Origin: UBA5972 sp964600965
Lineage (GTDB): Bacteria > Pseudomonadota > Alphaproteobacteria > Rhodobacterales > Rhodobacteraceae
Reading direction: 5' to 3'
DNA length: 25,749 bases
Assembly (NCBI GenBank): GCA_964600965.1
Contig: CAZRLO010000034.1
Span: 1 to 25,749 of the forward strand
The notes beneath the pieces were generated by a model. That model saw only the letters and a program-made list of their open reading frames with translations, had not been told where the DNA came from and did no database searches. Positions within the stretch are counted from its first letter, which is position 1; each line of letters starts with the position of its first letter. Positions 6,353 to 13,911 of the stretch are shown piece by piece. Both the position numbers and the translations under genes were made by a program.

Positions 6353-8296
6353 TCAGAGCGCATCCCCGGCCAGCAGGATCAGCGGCTGACCCGCCTCGAC
6401 CTGATCCCCGGCCGCGGTCAGAACCTCGGCCACTTCGCCATCACGGGTGGCGGTCAGGACATGTTCCATTTTCATGGCTTCCAGTATCGCCAGCTTGTCG
6501 CCCGCCGCAACGGTTTTACCGGCGATCGCGAAAACGCGTTTCACCAGCCCCGGCATCGGTGCGGCGACCACATTGCCTGCATTGGCGGTCTCTGCGGCCC
6601 GCGCCAGCGGATCCGGCGTGGTGAAATGGTGGGTTTGTCGACCGTATACGTGGATATCGTTGCCCAACCGGATCACGCGCGCGGGGGCGGGGGCGGTATC
6701 CGCCCGCCAGCGACGGCCGTCGCTTTTCAGCCGACATTCGAATTCCCCAAGCCTGACGTGCCAGCCGCCGGCATCGTCGGCGCGAATCCGGGCGGCATGC
6801 CGGGTTTCCCCTTCGTGGATTTCCGCCGACCATTCCAGCGGCGACCACAGGCTGAATGGGTTTCGATCGACGGGCGCTTCATGCAGGTTCAGCGCGGCGA
6901 GCGCGGCAATCGCGCAGATCTCGGGCGGGGCCGCATCTTCGTGCGCAAGATCGGAAATGTTGCGCTCGATCAGGCCGGTATCGACCTCGCCCCGCGCGAA
7001 TTCGGGCTGGCGCGACAAGTGCGAAAGGAAGGTCAGATTGGTGACGGTGCCCGCGATCTCGGTTTTTTCAAGGGCACGTTGCAACCGCGCCAGCGCCACG
7101 GCCCGCGTCGGACCGTGTGTGATCAGCTTGGCAATCATCGGGTCGTACCACGGCGAAATCACGTCCCCGGCCCGCACGCCGGTATCGGCCCGGGCATCGC
7201 CGGGAAACACCAGATGATCCAGCGTCCCCGTCGCCGGAAGAAATCCTTTTGGCACGTCCTCGGCGTAAAGCCGCGCCTCGAATGCGTGACCGTTGATCGA
7301 AAGATCGCCTTGTCTTGCCGGCAGGTTTTCACCCGCGGCGACGCGCAACTGCCATTCCACCAGATCGACCCCGGTGATGGCTTCGCTCACCGGGTGTTCG
7401 ACCTGCAGGCGGGTGTTCATTTCCATGAACCAGAACCCGTCGGGTTTCAGCCCCGCCGAGGCGTCGACGATGAATTCCACCGTGCCGGCACCGCGATAGC
7501 CGATCGCCATGGCCGCACGGACCGCTGCATCGCCCATTGCCGCGCGTACTTTGGCGGTCATGCCGGGGGCGGGCGCTTCTTCGATGACTTTCTGATGGCG
7601 GCGCTGAAGCGAGCAGTCACGCTCAAACAGATGAACCGCATCGGTTCCATCGCCGAAAATCTGCATTTCGATGTGACGGGGGCTGGTGACGAATTTTTCG
7701 ATCAGGACCGCATCGTTGCCAAACGCGGTTTTGGCCTCGCTCTGGGCGCTGGCCAGTGCGTCGGCGAAATCCGCGGGTGCATCAACCCGGCGCATGCCCT
7801 TGCCGCCACCGCCGGCCACGGCCTTGATCAGCACCGGATAGCCGATTTTCCTGGCTTCCCGCGCCAGGTGTTTCGGGTTCTGATCGGTGCCGTGATAGCC
7901 CGGTACAATCGGGACACCGGCTTTTGCCATCAACTTTTTCGCTGCATCCTTCAGGCCCATGGCCCGGATCGCATCCGACGAAGGGCCGATGAAGGTCAGG
8001 CCCGCTTTTTCGACGGCATCCACGAAATCCGGGTTCTCGCTGAGAAAGCCATAACCGGGATGGATGGCGTCGGCCCCGGTTTCGCGTGCGATCCGGATGA
8101 TCTCGTCGCCCCTAAGGTAGCTCTGTGCGGGCGCGGATGGACCGATATGGACCGCCTCGTCCGCCATTGCGACATGCCTGGCCCCGACGTCGGCGTCAGA
8201 GTGGACCGCGACGGTGCGCACGCCCATGCGCCGTGCGGTCCGGATGATCCGACAGGCAATTTCGCCGCGATTGGCGATGAGGATCTTGCTAAACAT
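6353..8296 (-). CDS. liuD: Methylcrotonyl-CoA carboxylase, biotin-containing alpha subunit
   Basis: A 647-residue protein: biotin carboxylase domain from the N-terminus (MFSKILIANRGEIACRIIRT), ATP-grasp with the glycine-rich loop AVAGGGGKGMR, biotin carboxylase C-terminal domain with MNTRLQVEHPVSE, a linker domain, and a biotin carrier domain with EAMKMEH, biotin Lys609. It carboxylates biotin with ATP and bicarbonate, and with liuB turns 3-methylcrotonyl-CoA into 3-methylglutaconyl-CoA. Start at 8296 is chosen because it gives the family N-terminus; the frame extends to 8344 but that part carries the recurring intergenic motif. The liuB neighbour and the full liu set decide for MCC over propionyl- or acetyl-CoA carboxylase. 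Confidence 0.96.
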   Translation of the reverse strand: MFSKILIANRGEIACRIIRTARRMGVRTVAVHSDADVGARHVAMADEAVHIGPSAPAQSYLRGDEIIRIARETGADAIHPGYGFLSENPDFVDAVEKAGLTFIGPSSDAIRAMGLKDAAKKLMAKAGVPIVPGYHGTDQNPKHLAREARKIGYPVLIKAVAGGGGKGMRRVDAPADFADALASAQSEAKTAFGNDAVLIEKFVTSPRHIEMQIFGDGTDAVHLFERDCSLQRRHQKVIEEAPAPGMTAKVRAAMGDAAVRAAMAIGYRGAGTVEFIVDASAGLKPDGFWFMEMNTRLQVEHPVSEAITGVDLVEWQLRVAAGENLPARQGDLSINGHAFEARLYAEDVPKGFLPATGTLDHLVFPGDARADTGVRAGDVISPWYDPMIAKLITHGPTRAVALARLQRALEKTEIAGTVTNLTFLSHLSRQPEFARGEVDTGLIERNISDLAHEDAAPPEICAIAALAALNLHEAPVDRNPFSLWSPLEWSAEIHEGETRHAARIRADDAGGWHVRLGEFECRLKSDGRRWRADTAPAPARVIRLGNDIHVYGRQTHHFTTPDPLARAAETANAGNVVAAPMPGLVKRVFAIAGKTVAAGDKLAILEAMKMEHVLTATRDGEVAEVLTAAGDQVEAGQPLILLAGDAL

Positions 8297-8328
8297 GCGC
8301 GGGTTTCCGATCCTGTCCGGCGCCCGAT

Positions 8329-8352
8329 CGAGTATTTTTGCCAAAAAGAAGC
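8329..8352 (+). repeat. Single copy of the REP-like motif between liuB and liuD
   Basis: GAGTATTTTTGCCAAAAAG followed by AAGC, in the gap between the liuB stop and the liuD start. It matches the unit at 6325-6350 in sequence and orientation. No facing partner is present here. Confidence 0.7.
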
Positions 8353-8374
8353 AGGCAGAGGAGCATGGCGGCGC

Positions 8375-9982
8375 TCACATCCGGAACACGCCAAAGCGCG
8401 TTTTTTCGATCGGGGCGCACAGCGTCGCGCCAAGGCTGAGGGCAAGGACCTCGCGGGTTTTGGCCGGTTCGATGATGCCATCGTCCCAGAGGCGGGCGCT
8501 GGCGTATAGCGGATGGGACTGGCGCGCGAACATTTCCTGTGTCGGGCGTTTGAATTCGGCCTCTGCGGCGTCGGACCATGTATCGCCACCCCGTTCGATG
8601 GCGTCGCGTTTCACCGTGGCCAGCACGCCCGCCGCCTGTTCGCCGCCCATCACCGAGATGCGGCTGTTCGGCCATGTCCACAAAAGGCGCGGCGAATAGG
8701 CCCGGCCCGCCATGCCGTAATTTCCTGCCCCGAACGAACCGCCGATGATCAGCGTGATCTTGGGCACTTTCGTCGTGGCGACGGCGGTCACAAGTTTGGC
8801 CCCGTGCCGCGCGATGCCTTCGGATTCGTACTTGCGCCCTACCATGAAGCCGGTGATATTTTGCAGGAACACCAACGGGATGCGCCGTTGCGAGCATAGT
8901 TCGATGAAATGCGCACCTTTCTGCGCGCTTTCGCTGAACAGGACCCCGTTATTGGCGATAATGCCGACGGGAATGCCGGTGACATGGGCAAATCCGCAGA
9001 CCAGTGTTTCGCCGAACCTGGCCTTGAATTCATCGAACCACGAGCCATCGACAAGGCGCGCAATCACCTCGCGGATGTCATAGGGTGTGCGCGGATCGGC
9101 GGGCACGATGCCAGAGAGTTCGGCGGGATCAAAGGCCGGTTCCGCGACCGATTGCAGCGTGACCGTCGCCGGTTTCGTGCGGTTCAACCCCAGCACGGCC
9201 TGCCGCGCAAGGGCCAGAGCATGGGCATCGTCCTCGGCCAGATAATCGGCAACGCCCGAAAGGCGGGTATGGACATCGCCGCCGCCCAGATCCTCGGCGG
9301 TGACCACCTCGCCGGTGGCGGCCTTGACCAACGGCGGACCGGCCAGAAAGATGGTGCCCTGCGCACGCACGATGATGGTGACATCCGACATGGCGGGCAC
9401 ATAGGCCCCGCCCGCCGTGCACGACCCCATGACGACGGCGATCTGGGGTATGCCCTTGGCGGACATGTTGGCCTGATTGTAGAAAATCCGCCCGAAATGG
9501 TCGCGGTCCGGGAAAACCTCGTCCTGATTGGGCAGGTTCGCACCGCCGCTGTCCACCAGATAGAGGCAGGGAAGATGATTCTGTTCGGCGATTTCCTGGG
9601 CGCGCAGGTGTTTCTTGACGCTCATCGGGTAATAGGTGCCGCCCTTGACGGTGGCGTCGTTGCACACGACCATGACTTCAAGCCCGTGCACCCGCCCGAT
9701 CCCGGCGATCACCCCGGCACAGGGCGCGGCACCGCCATACATGTCATGCGCCGCCGTCGCGCCGATTTCCAGAAACGCGGAACCCGGATCGAGCAGACCC
9801 GCGACCCGGTCGCGCGGCAGCATCTTGCCGCGCGACAGGTGACGGGCGCGAGATTTCTCGCCACCGCCAAGTGCCGCGTGTTCGGCGGCCTCGCGTACGT
9901 TCGCAAGCAGGGCTTCGTGCGCGGCGGCGTTGGCCTTGAACAGGTCGGAACCCGCGTGTACCGCCGATTTCAAGCGTGCCAT
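8375..9982 (-). CDS. liuB: Methylcrotonyl-CoA carboxylase, carboxyltransferase beta subunit
   Basis: A 535-residue carboxyltransferase with two crotonase-like halves. The first carries VKGGTYYPMSVKKHLRAQE and LVDSGGANLPNQDEVFPD; the second carries LQNITGFMVGRKYE and IIGGSFGAGNYGMAGRAY, both typical of MCC beta and related enzymes. It moves the carboxyl group from biotin on liuD to 3-methylcrotonyl-CoA. The ATG at 9982 has GGAGG seven to eight bases upstream, which decides against the TTG at 9997. The gene begins 27 bases after the LprI-like gene stop, so it may depend on read-through from the inserted module or from liuA. Confidence 0.96.
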   Translation of the reverse strand: MARLKSAVHAGSDLFKANAAAHEALLANVREAAEHAALGGGEKSRARHLSRGKMLPRDRVAGLLDPGSAFLEIGATAAHDMYGGAAPCAGVIAGIGRVHGLEVMVVCNDATVKGGTYYPMSVKKHLRAQEIAEQNHLPCLYLVDSGGANLPNQDEVFPDRDHFGRIFYNQANMSAKGIPQIAVVMGSCTAGGAYVPAMSDVTIIVRAQGTIFLAGPPLVKAATGEVVTAEDLGGGDVHTRLSGVADYLAEDDAHALALARQAVLGLNRTKPATVTLQSVAEPAFDPAELSGIVPADPRTPYDIREVIARLVDGSWFDEFKARFGETLVCGFAHVTGIPVGIIANNGVLFSESAQKGAHFIELCSQRRIPLVFLQNITGFMVGRKYESEGIARHGAKLVTAVATTKVPKITLIIGGSFGAGNYGMAGRAYSPRLLWTWPNSRISVMGGEQAAGVLATVKRDAIERGGDTWSDAAEAEFKRPTQEMFARQSHPLYASARLWDDGIIEPAKTREVLALSLGATLCAPIEKTRFGVFRM

Positions 9983-10009
9983 CCGGCCCTCCGCCAAGGT
10001 TACGGTGTC

Positions 10010-10525
10010 TCAGTTTTCTGCGGAAAACCGGGATTCAAGGTAAAAGACCTGCGATGCCGTCAGCCGCATCAGGCAACCCAGAGTTGCCGGCCCCCCGCCG
10101 GTTCCCCCGCCCCAGAGCGAACGTTCGTAGTCGCAGGTTGCATCGCGCCACGGCAACCACGCGCGCTGCATGTCGCGCAGTGCTGCGGCTTTGGCTGGCA
10201 CGCTGCCGTCACCCGCGCCAATTTCCGCGTCGTCGGCTTTTTCCTGTGCCAGCAAGGCCTTGTAGACGCCGTTCAGCCATTCGTCCCAGAACTTCAATTC
10301 CGCGTTGATGCAGCCGCCCATCCCGACCGTGGACATGCCGCCCTCGGTGTCTTCCATGCATTTGTTGGCGGAAACCCCGACACAGGCCGCCATCTGGTTG
10401 GGGTCCGATTTCGTACGCAGACAGGATTGGGTGTGGGATGCCGTGAATTTCAATTGCTGCGCCCGGGCGGCAGATATTGGCGCCAGCGCGAAAGCAACGA
10501 AAACGAATAACAATGTCGACTTCAT
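10010..10525 (-). CDS. Secreted LprI-like (DUF1311) protein
   Basis: A 171-residue protein with a Sec signal peptide (hydrophobic core about residues 4-16, likely cut after ARA near 22). The mature part is Cys-rich and has the DUF1311/LprI pattern: an N-terminal cysteine segment, a helix with ELKFWDEWLNGVYKALL, then LRDMQRAWLPWRDATCDYE and a C-terminal CLMRLTASQ helix. One member, Mycobacterium tuberculosis LprI, inhibits lysozyme; most have no known role, so lysozyme inhibition here is only a possibility. Its ATG overlaps the stop of the PIN gene (ATGA), with GGAG in the PIN 3' end, so its translation is tied to that gene. Periplasmic. Confidence 0.8.
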   Translation of the reverse strand: MKSTLLFVFVAFALAPISAARAQQLKFTASHTQSCLRTKSDPNQMAACVGVSANKCMEDTEGGMSTVGMGGCINAELKFWDEWLNGVYKALLAQEKADDAEIGAGDGSVPAKAAALRDMQRAWLPWRDATCDYERSLWGGGTGGGPATLGCLMRLTASQVFYLESRFSAEN

Positions 10526-10908
10526 CTTATCAACTCCACTTCAACCCCGAGGTCCAATTCGCCCCACATACGATCCGCGGTCAGTACTTTCATTCCAAGC
10601 CGCGATGCGACCGAAAGGCAAATCCGGCCGCTCAGAGACAAACCGAATTGGCGTGTCTGCGGCCCAAAACTTCCCGCCAGTTCGCCGTCGGCGCGGGTAA
10701 CATCGACGACCTGAACGTCGGCAACGCCGAGCTTTTGCGAAGCCTCGTGGGCGGGCACGCCGATCCGTGCGAACCGGGACACGATTTCGCACAGGTTGAC
10801 CGATGTCACCACGCCGTTGCTCCAAACCTCGGCAACCCTTTCGTGGCCATCTTCAACCAGAAAAAGTGCGAGCACCGCTGAACTGTCAAGAACAACACCC
10901 GCGCTCAC
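10522..10908 (-). CDS. PIN-domain (VapC-like) protein, probably catalytically impaired
   Basis: A 128-residue PIN protein. It has the N-terminal VVLDSSAVLALF with Asp8, the Glu41 of NLCEIVSRF, and Asp112 in VLTADRMW. The central acidic residue is missing: where relatives read LSLGDR, this protein reads LSLSGR, with Gly94 (codon GGC at 10629-10627) in place of Asp. VapC toxins cut tRNA or rRNA and need these acids for Mg2+. The start is GTG at 10908, overlapping the antitoxin stop (GTGA). Partner is the AbrB-type gene upstream. The family call is firm; activity is doubtful. Confidence 0.85.
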   Translation of the reverse strand: MSAGVVLDSSAVLALFLVEDGHERVAEVWSNGVVTSVNLCEIVSRFARIGVPAHEASQKLGVADVQVVDVTRADGELAGSFGPQTRQFGLSLSGRICLSVASRLGMKVLTADRMWGELDLGVEVELIR

Positions 10909-11423
10909 GGTTCGGAATCCATCCGCGCCTCTTCGCGACGATCGGATATCAGCTCATCCACCATTGAAATTCCTTTCTTTTTCAAGCTGTTGGCAAGAGG
11001 TTCGAGCTGCTCCTGAACCCGGCGCAGGGCCTCGCCCGGTGTCGAGATTCGCATTTCACTGTCAACCACCCGCGCCGTGATCACACCGTCGGCCCCGAGG
11101 CGCAAGGCGGCACGCATTTCCGCCGGAATGACGATCCGGCCGTCTGCGCCCACGGTAATCCGAACCGCATCCACGTCACGCGACGAAACGGCCTTGCGGC
11201 AAGCCCCGTCGTCAACCGCATTGGTGGCGGCCTTCCAATAGTGATATTGCTGCGAGGCCGTATTTCGGTTGCCGCCTTCGGAAACATATCGGTCGATGAC
11301 TTCGGCGCGCTTTGCCTTGCGGCCCCGGGCCGCAGTGATTGCATCGGCAATTTCCCAAACCCGCATCGTAGCACCGGACTTTTTTGGCTTATTGATAAGT
11401 CCAATATTCATATCAACACCCAT
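10905..11423 (-). CDS. AbrB/MazE-type antitoxin with an extra N-terminal domain
   Basis: About 172 residues. The AbrB-like swapped-hairpin DNA-binding domain lies near residues 88-131 (VRITVGADGRIVIPAEMRAA). In front of it is an additional helical segment near 20-65, MRVWEIADAITAARGRKAKR and on through VIDRYVSEGGNRNTASQQY, which looks like a winged-helix type domain I cannot name. The C-terminal tail would bind the PIN partner. Starts are uncertain: ATG at 11423, 11411 or 11366, none with a strong ribosome site; a TTG at 11462 lies inside the promoter. It probably represses its own promoter through the palindrome at 11424-11435. Confidence 0.75.
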   Translation of the reverse strand: MGVDMNIGLINKPKKSGATMRVWEIADAITAARGRKAKRAEVIDRYVSEGGNRNTASQQYHYWKAATNAVDDGACRKAVSSRDVDAVRITVGADGRIVIPAEMRAALRLGADGVITARVVDSEMRISTPGEALRRVQEQLEPLANSLKKKGISMVDELISDRREEARMDSEP

Positions 11424-11470
11424 ATTGTTAACAATTTGCCAAAATATTCTGTTATAAGCCAAATTGTCAA
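11424..11470 (-). promoter_or_regulatory. Candidate promoter and operator of the antitoxin-PIN-LprI module
   Basis: On the minus strand TTGACA (11470-11465), an 18-base spacer and TATTTT (11446-11441). The -35 box overlaps the liuA stop codon. Just downstream is a perfect 12-base palindrome, ATTGTTAACAAT (11424-11435), placed to cover the transcription start, as expected for autorepression. The region is much richer in A and T than its neighbours. Confidence 0.5.
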
Positions 11471-12630
11471 CCCGTCACCTTCATCAATTCCCGCCCGCAC
11501 AGCATGCGGCGGATCTCGCTGGTGCCGGCACCAATTTCCATCAGCTTGGCGTCACGCATGATCCGGCTCAGGGGCGAATCGCTCAGGTAGCCCGCACCGC
11601 CCATCGCCTGCACGCCCTGCGTGGCCACCTCCATCGCCTTTTCCGAGGTATAAAGCACGACGGCGGCAGCATCCTGCCGCGTGACCTCGCCCCGGTCGCA
11701 ACTGCTGGCCACCGCATAGACATAGGCCCGCGCCGAGTTCATGGCGGCATAGATATCCGCGATTTTCCCCTGCATCAGTTGGAAATCGCCGATGGGTTTG
11801 CCGAACTGCCTGCGTTCGTGCAGATAGGGCATGATGTGATCCAGCACCGCGTGCATGACCCCGACGCCGATCCCCGACAGGACCACGCGCTCGTAATCCA
11901 GGCCCGACATCAGGACGGCGGCGCCTTTGCCTTCCTCGCCCAGCACATTTTCGAACGGGACATCGACGTCCTCGAAGATCAGCTCGGCGGTGTTGGACCC
12001 GCGCATGCCCATCTTGTCGAAATGGGGCGAGGTGGAAAATCCCTTCATCTCTTTTTCAACGATAAAGGCGGTCATGCCGCGCGAACCGCCGTTGGGGTCG
12101 GTTTTCGCGTAAACCACCAGCGTGTCGGCGTCGGGGCCGTTGGTGATCCAGTATTTGGCGCCGTTGAGCGTGTAATAGCCGTTTTTCTTTTCGGCCCTGA
12201 GCTTCATCGATACCACATCAGACCCGGCACCCGCCTCGGACATGGCGAGCGCGCCCACGTGTTCGCCGGAAATCAGACGCGGCAGGTATTGCGCCTTTTG
12301 CTCCTGCGTGCCGTTCAGTTTGATCTGGTTGACGCAGAGGTTGGAATGCGCGCCGTAGCTGAGCGAGACGCTGGCCGAAGCGCGGGCAATTTCCTCCAGC
12401 GCGACGACATGGGCAAGGTAGCCCATATCCGCACCGCCGAATTCTTCGGGCACGGTGATCCCCAAAAGGCCAAGATCACCCATTTCGCGCCAGAGTTCCG
12501 CCGGAAAAAGGTTCGCCCGGTCGATATCGGCGGCGATCGGCGCGACACGGTCCTGGGCCCAGCGATGCACCATGTCGCGCAGGGCCTCGACATCCTCGCC
12601 ACAGGCGAAATTCATGCTGGCGTTGAACAT
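11467..12630 (-). CDS. liuA: Isovaleryl-CoA dehydrogenase
   Basis: A 387-residue acyl-CoA dehydrogenase that oxidises isovaleryl-CoA to 3-methylcrotonyl-CoA and passes electrons to ETF. It has the two family signatures, ALAMSEAGAGSDVVSMKLRA for FAD/substrate binding and a C-terminal QAMGGAGYLSDSPLSRIMRD. The catalytic base is Glu247 in GLDYERVVLSG: in isovaleryl-CoA dehydrogenases the Glu sits in this helix, not in the C-terminal position used by most family members. The start at 12630 has GGAG eight bases upstream; the longer frame (TTG at 12663) would run through the operator. First gene of the liu block. Confidence 0.96.
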   Translation of the reverse strand: MFNASMNFACGEDVEALRDMVHRWAQDRVAPIAADIDRANLFPAELWREMGDLGLLGITVPEEFGGADMGYLAHVVALEEIARASASVSLSYGAHSNLCVNQIKLNGTQEQKAQYLPRLISGEHVGALAMSEAGAGSDVVSMKLRAEKKNGYYTLNGAKYWITNGPDADTLVVYAKTDPNGGSRGMTAFIVEKEMKGFSTSPHFDKMGMRGSNTAELIFEDVDVPFENVLGEEGKGAAVLMSGLDYERVVLSGIGVGVMHAVLDHIMPYLHERRQFGKPIGDFQLMQGKIADIYAAMNSARAYVYAVASSCDRGEVTRQDAAAVVLYTSEKAMEVATQGVQAMGGAGYLSDSPLSRIMRDAKLMEIGAGTSEIRRMLCGRELMKVTG

Positions 12631-12643
12631 GGCGCGCTCCGGA

Positions 12644-12692
12644 TTAATTGAACAAGTGTTCATTTAATAGCGCGGATGATCGAGATTCGCAA
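12644..12692 (-). promoter_or_regulatory. Candidate liu operon promoter with a 24-bp palindromic operator
   Basis: On the minus strand TTGCGA (12692-12687), a 17-base spacer and TATTAA (12669-12664). Right after it, 12644-12667 is a long dyad: TTAA, one base, TGAACA, two bases, TGTTCA, one base, TTAA, symmetric at 20 of 24 positions. It lies 14-37 bases before the liuA ATG and overlaps the -10 box, a classic repressor position. The binding protein is not identified. Confidence 0.6.
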
Positions 12693-12707
12693 CGCAAAGC
12701 TGTCGGC

Positions 12708-12721
12708 CGGACAATTGTCCG
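12708..12721. terminator. Perfect 14-base palindrome behind the aminotransferase gene
   Basis: CGGACAATTGTCCG is perfectly self-complementary and begins three bases after the aminotransferase stop. On the minus strand GTCGG and CCGAC extend the folding possibilities. There is no U tract. It could be a weak terminator separating the aminotransferase from liuA or a protein-binding site upstream of the liuA promoter. Confidence 0.3.
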
Positions 12722-12723
12722 AC

Positions 12724-13911
12724 CTACTTCCGCCGCACCTCTTCGCGGATGATCGTCGCAATCAACCGGCAATCGTCCAGCGAAAATGTCAGCGGAATCC
12801 GCATGTCCATCAAGGCGTCCAGGATCCGGTCGGTCTGGGGCAGGTGCTGTTTGGGCGCGTATCGCCACGAAGTATAGCGCGAGGTAAAGGCCGTCGGCTC
12901 GGCGCCGCCAAACCATTTCAGTTCGACCCCGCGCGCGGCACATGCGTTCATGATCGCTTTGACGCCCCCGGCGTCATGATCCGGCAGCAGAAACTGGATC
13001 GACGAGCCGACGAAACCCTCGGCCTCGGGTCGTTCGATCACCTTGAGGCCCGCGATATTCCGCAACCCCTGCTCCACCACCCGGTAACGTTCATTCCAGT
13101 CCGCGACCTGCACCGGCAGATCCGCCAGTTGCGGGCGCAGGATCGCGGCGCGCAGATTGTCCATCCGGCCCGAGCAATTCGGAGTTTCCAGGCGGATTTC
13201 GTCAAATTCCGCCGAATCCGGCCCGGCAATATGCCGGTCGTACAGCATGTAGCTGCCCGAAAGGATCGTCGCCCGCGCCATCAGATCGGCATCGTCCGAA
13301 ATCATCAGACCACCCTCGCCCGAATTGATATGCTTGTAGGTCTGCGTCGAATAGCAGGCGACCAGCCCGTGACGACCCGAAACCACACCATCCCAAGCGC
13401 CCCCCATCGTGTGGGCGCAATCCTCGATCACCGCGACACCCGCCGTGTCGCATAACGCCATCAGCGCCGCCATGTCGCAGATATGGCCGCGCATGTGGCT
13501 GAGCATCAGGTATTTCGCACCGGATCGCCCGATCTGGCGTTCCAGATTCGCAAGGTCGATGACCAGATTTTCGGTGACATCGACAAAAACCGGCACGCAT
13601 CCCGCCCCGGCGATGGCACCGGGAACCGGGGCAAGGGTGAAGGCGTTGGTCAGCACCTCGTCGCCCGGTTTCGCGCCCGCAGCCCGCAGCGCAGTCGCCA
13701 GCGCATAGCCGCCCGACGCCACCGCCAGACAGAACCTCGCACCGGTAAAGGCGGCAAAATCGCGCTCCAGCAACGCGGCCTCGGATGTTTCGCCGTCGGC
13801 GACGTTGTAGCGGTGCAATCGTCCGCTGCGCATCACGCCAAGGGCGGCGTCAATGGCCTTTTCGGGAATTTGCGGCTGTTGGGTGAACGAACCGTTAAAC
13901 CGTGTGACCAT
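12724..13911 (-). CDS. DegT/DnrJ/EryC1 family PLP-dependent aminotransferase
   Basis: A 395-residue fold-type I aminotransferase. The PLP-binding lysine is Lys193 in the motif STQTYKHINSGEGG, and Asp164 in VIEDCAHTMGG is the expected partner of the pyridine nitrogen. Family members aminate keto-sugars attached to nucleotides for O-antigen, capsule or glycoprotein sugars; others act on related carbonyl compounds. The substrate cannot be read from sequence. The ATG at 13911 has GGGGGG about five bases upstream and overlaps the gph gene by 17 bases, so the two are coupled. The divergent glmU-glmS pair hints at an amino-sugar setting but does not prove it. Confidence 0.88.
   Translation of the reverse strand: MVTRFNGSFTQQPQIPEKAIDAALGVMRSGRLHRYNVADGETSEAALLERDFAAFTGARFCLAVASGGYALATALRAAGAKPGDEVLTNAFTLAPVPGAIAGAGCVPVFVDVTENLVIDLANLERQIGRSGAKYLMLSHMRGHICDMAALMALCDTAGVAVIEDCAHTMGGAWDGVVSGRHGLVACYSTQTYKHINSGEGGLMISDDADLMARATILSGSYMLYDRHIAGPDSAEFDEIRLETPNCSGRMDNLRAAILRPQLADLPVQVADWNERYRVVEQGLRNIAGLKVIERPEAEGFVGSSIQFLLPDHDAGGVKAIMNACAARGVELKWFGGAEPTAFTSRYTSWRYAPKQHLPQTDRILDALMDMRIPLTFSLDDCRLIATIIREEVRRK

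Noticed and set aside
6092..8509. Long open frame (805 codons) on the plus strand opposite liuD and the GST gene
   Set aside because: It is antisense to clearly recognised genes, spans their intergenic hairpin and has no family pattern; high GC at third positions makes such shadow frames common.
8909..10510. 533-codon plus-strand frame opposite liuB and the LprI-like gene
   Set aside because: Same kind of antisense shadow; no recognisable domain and no ribosome site.
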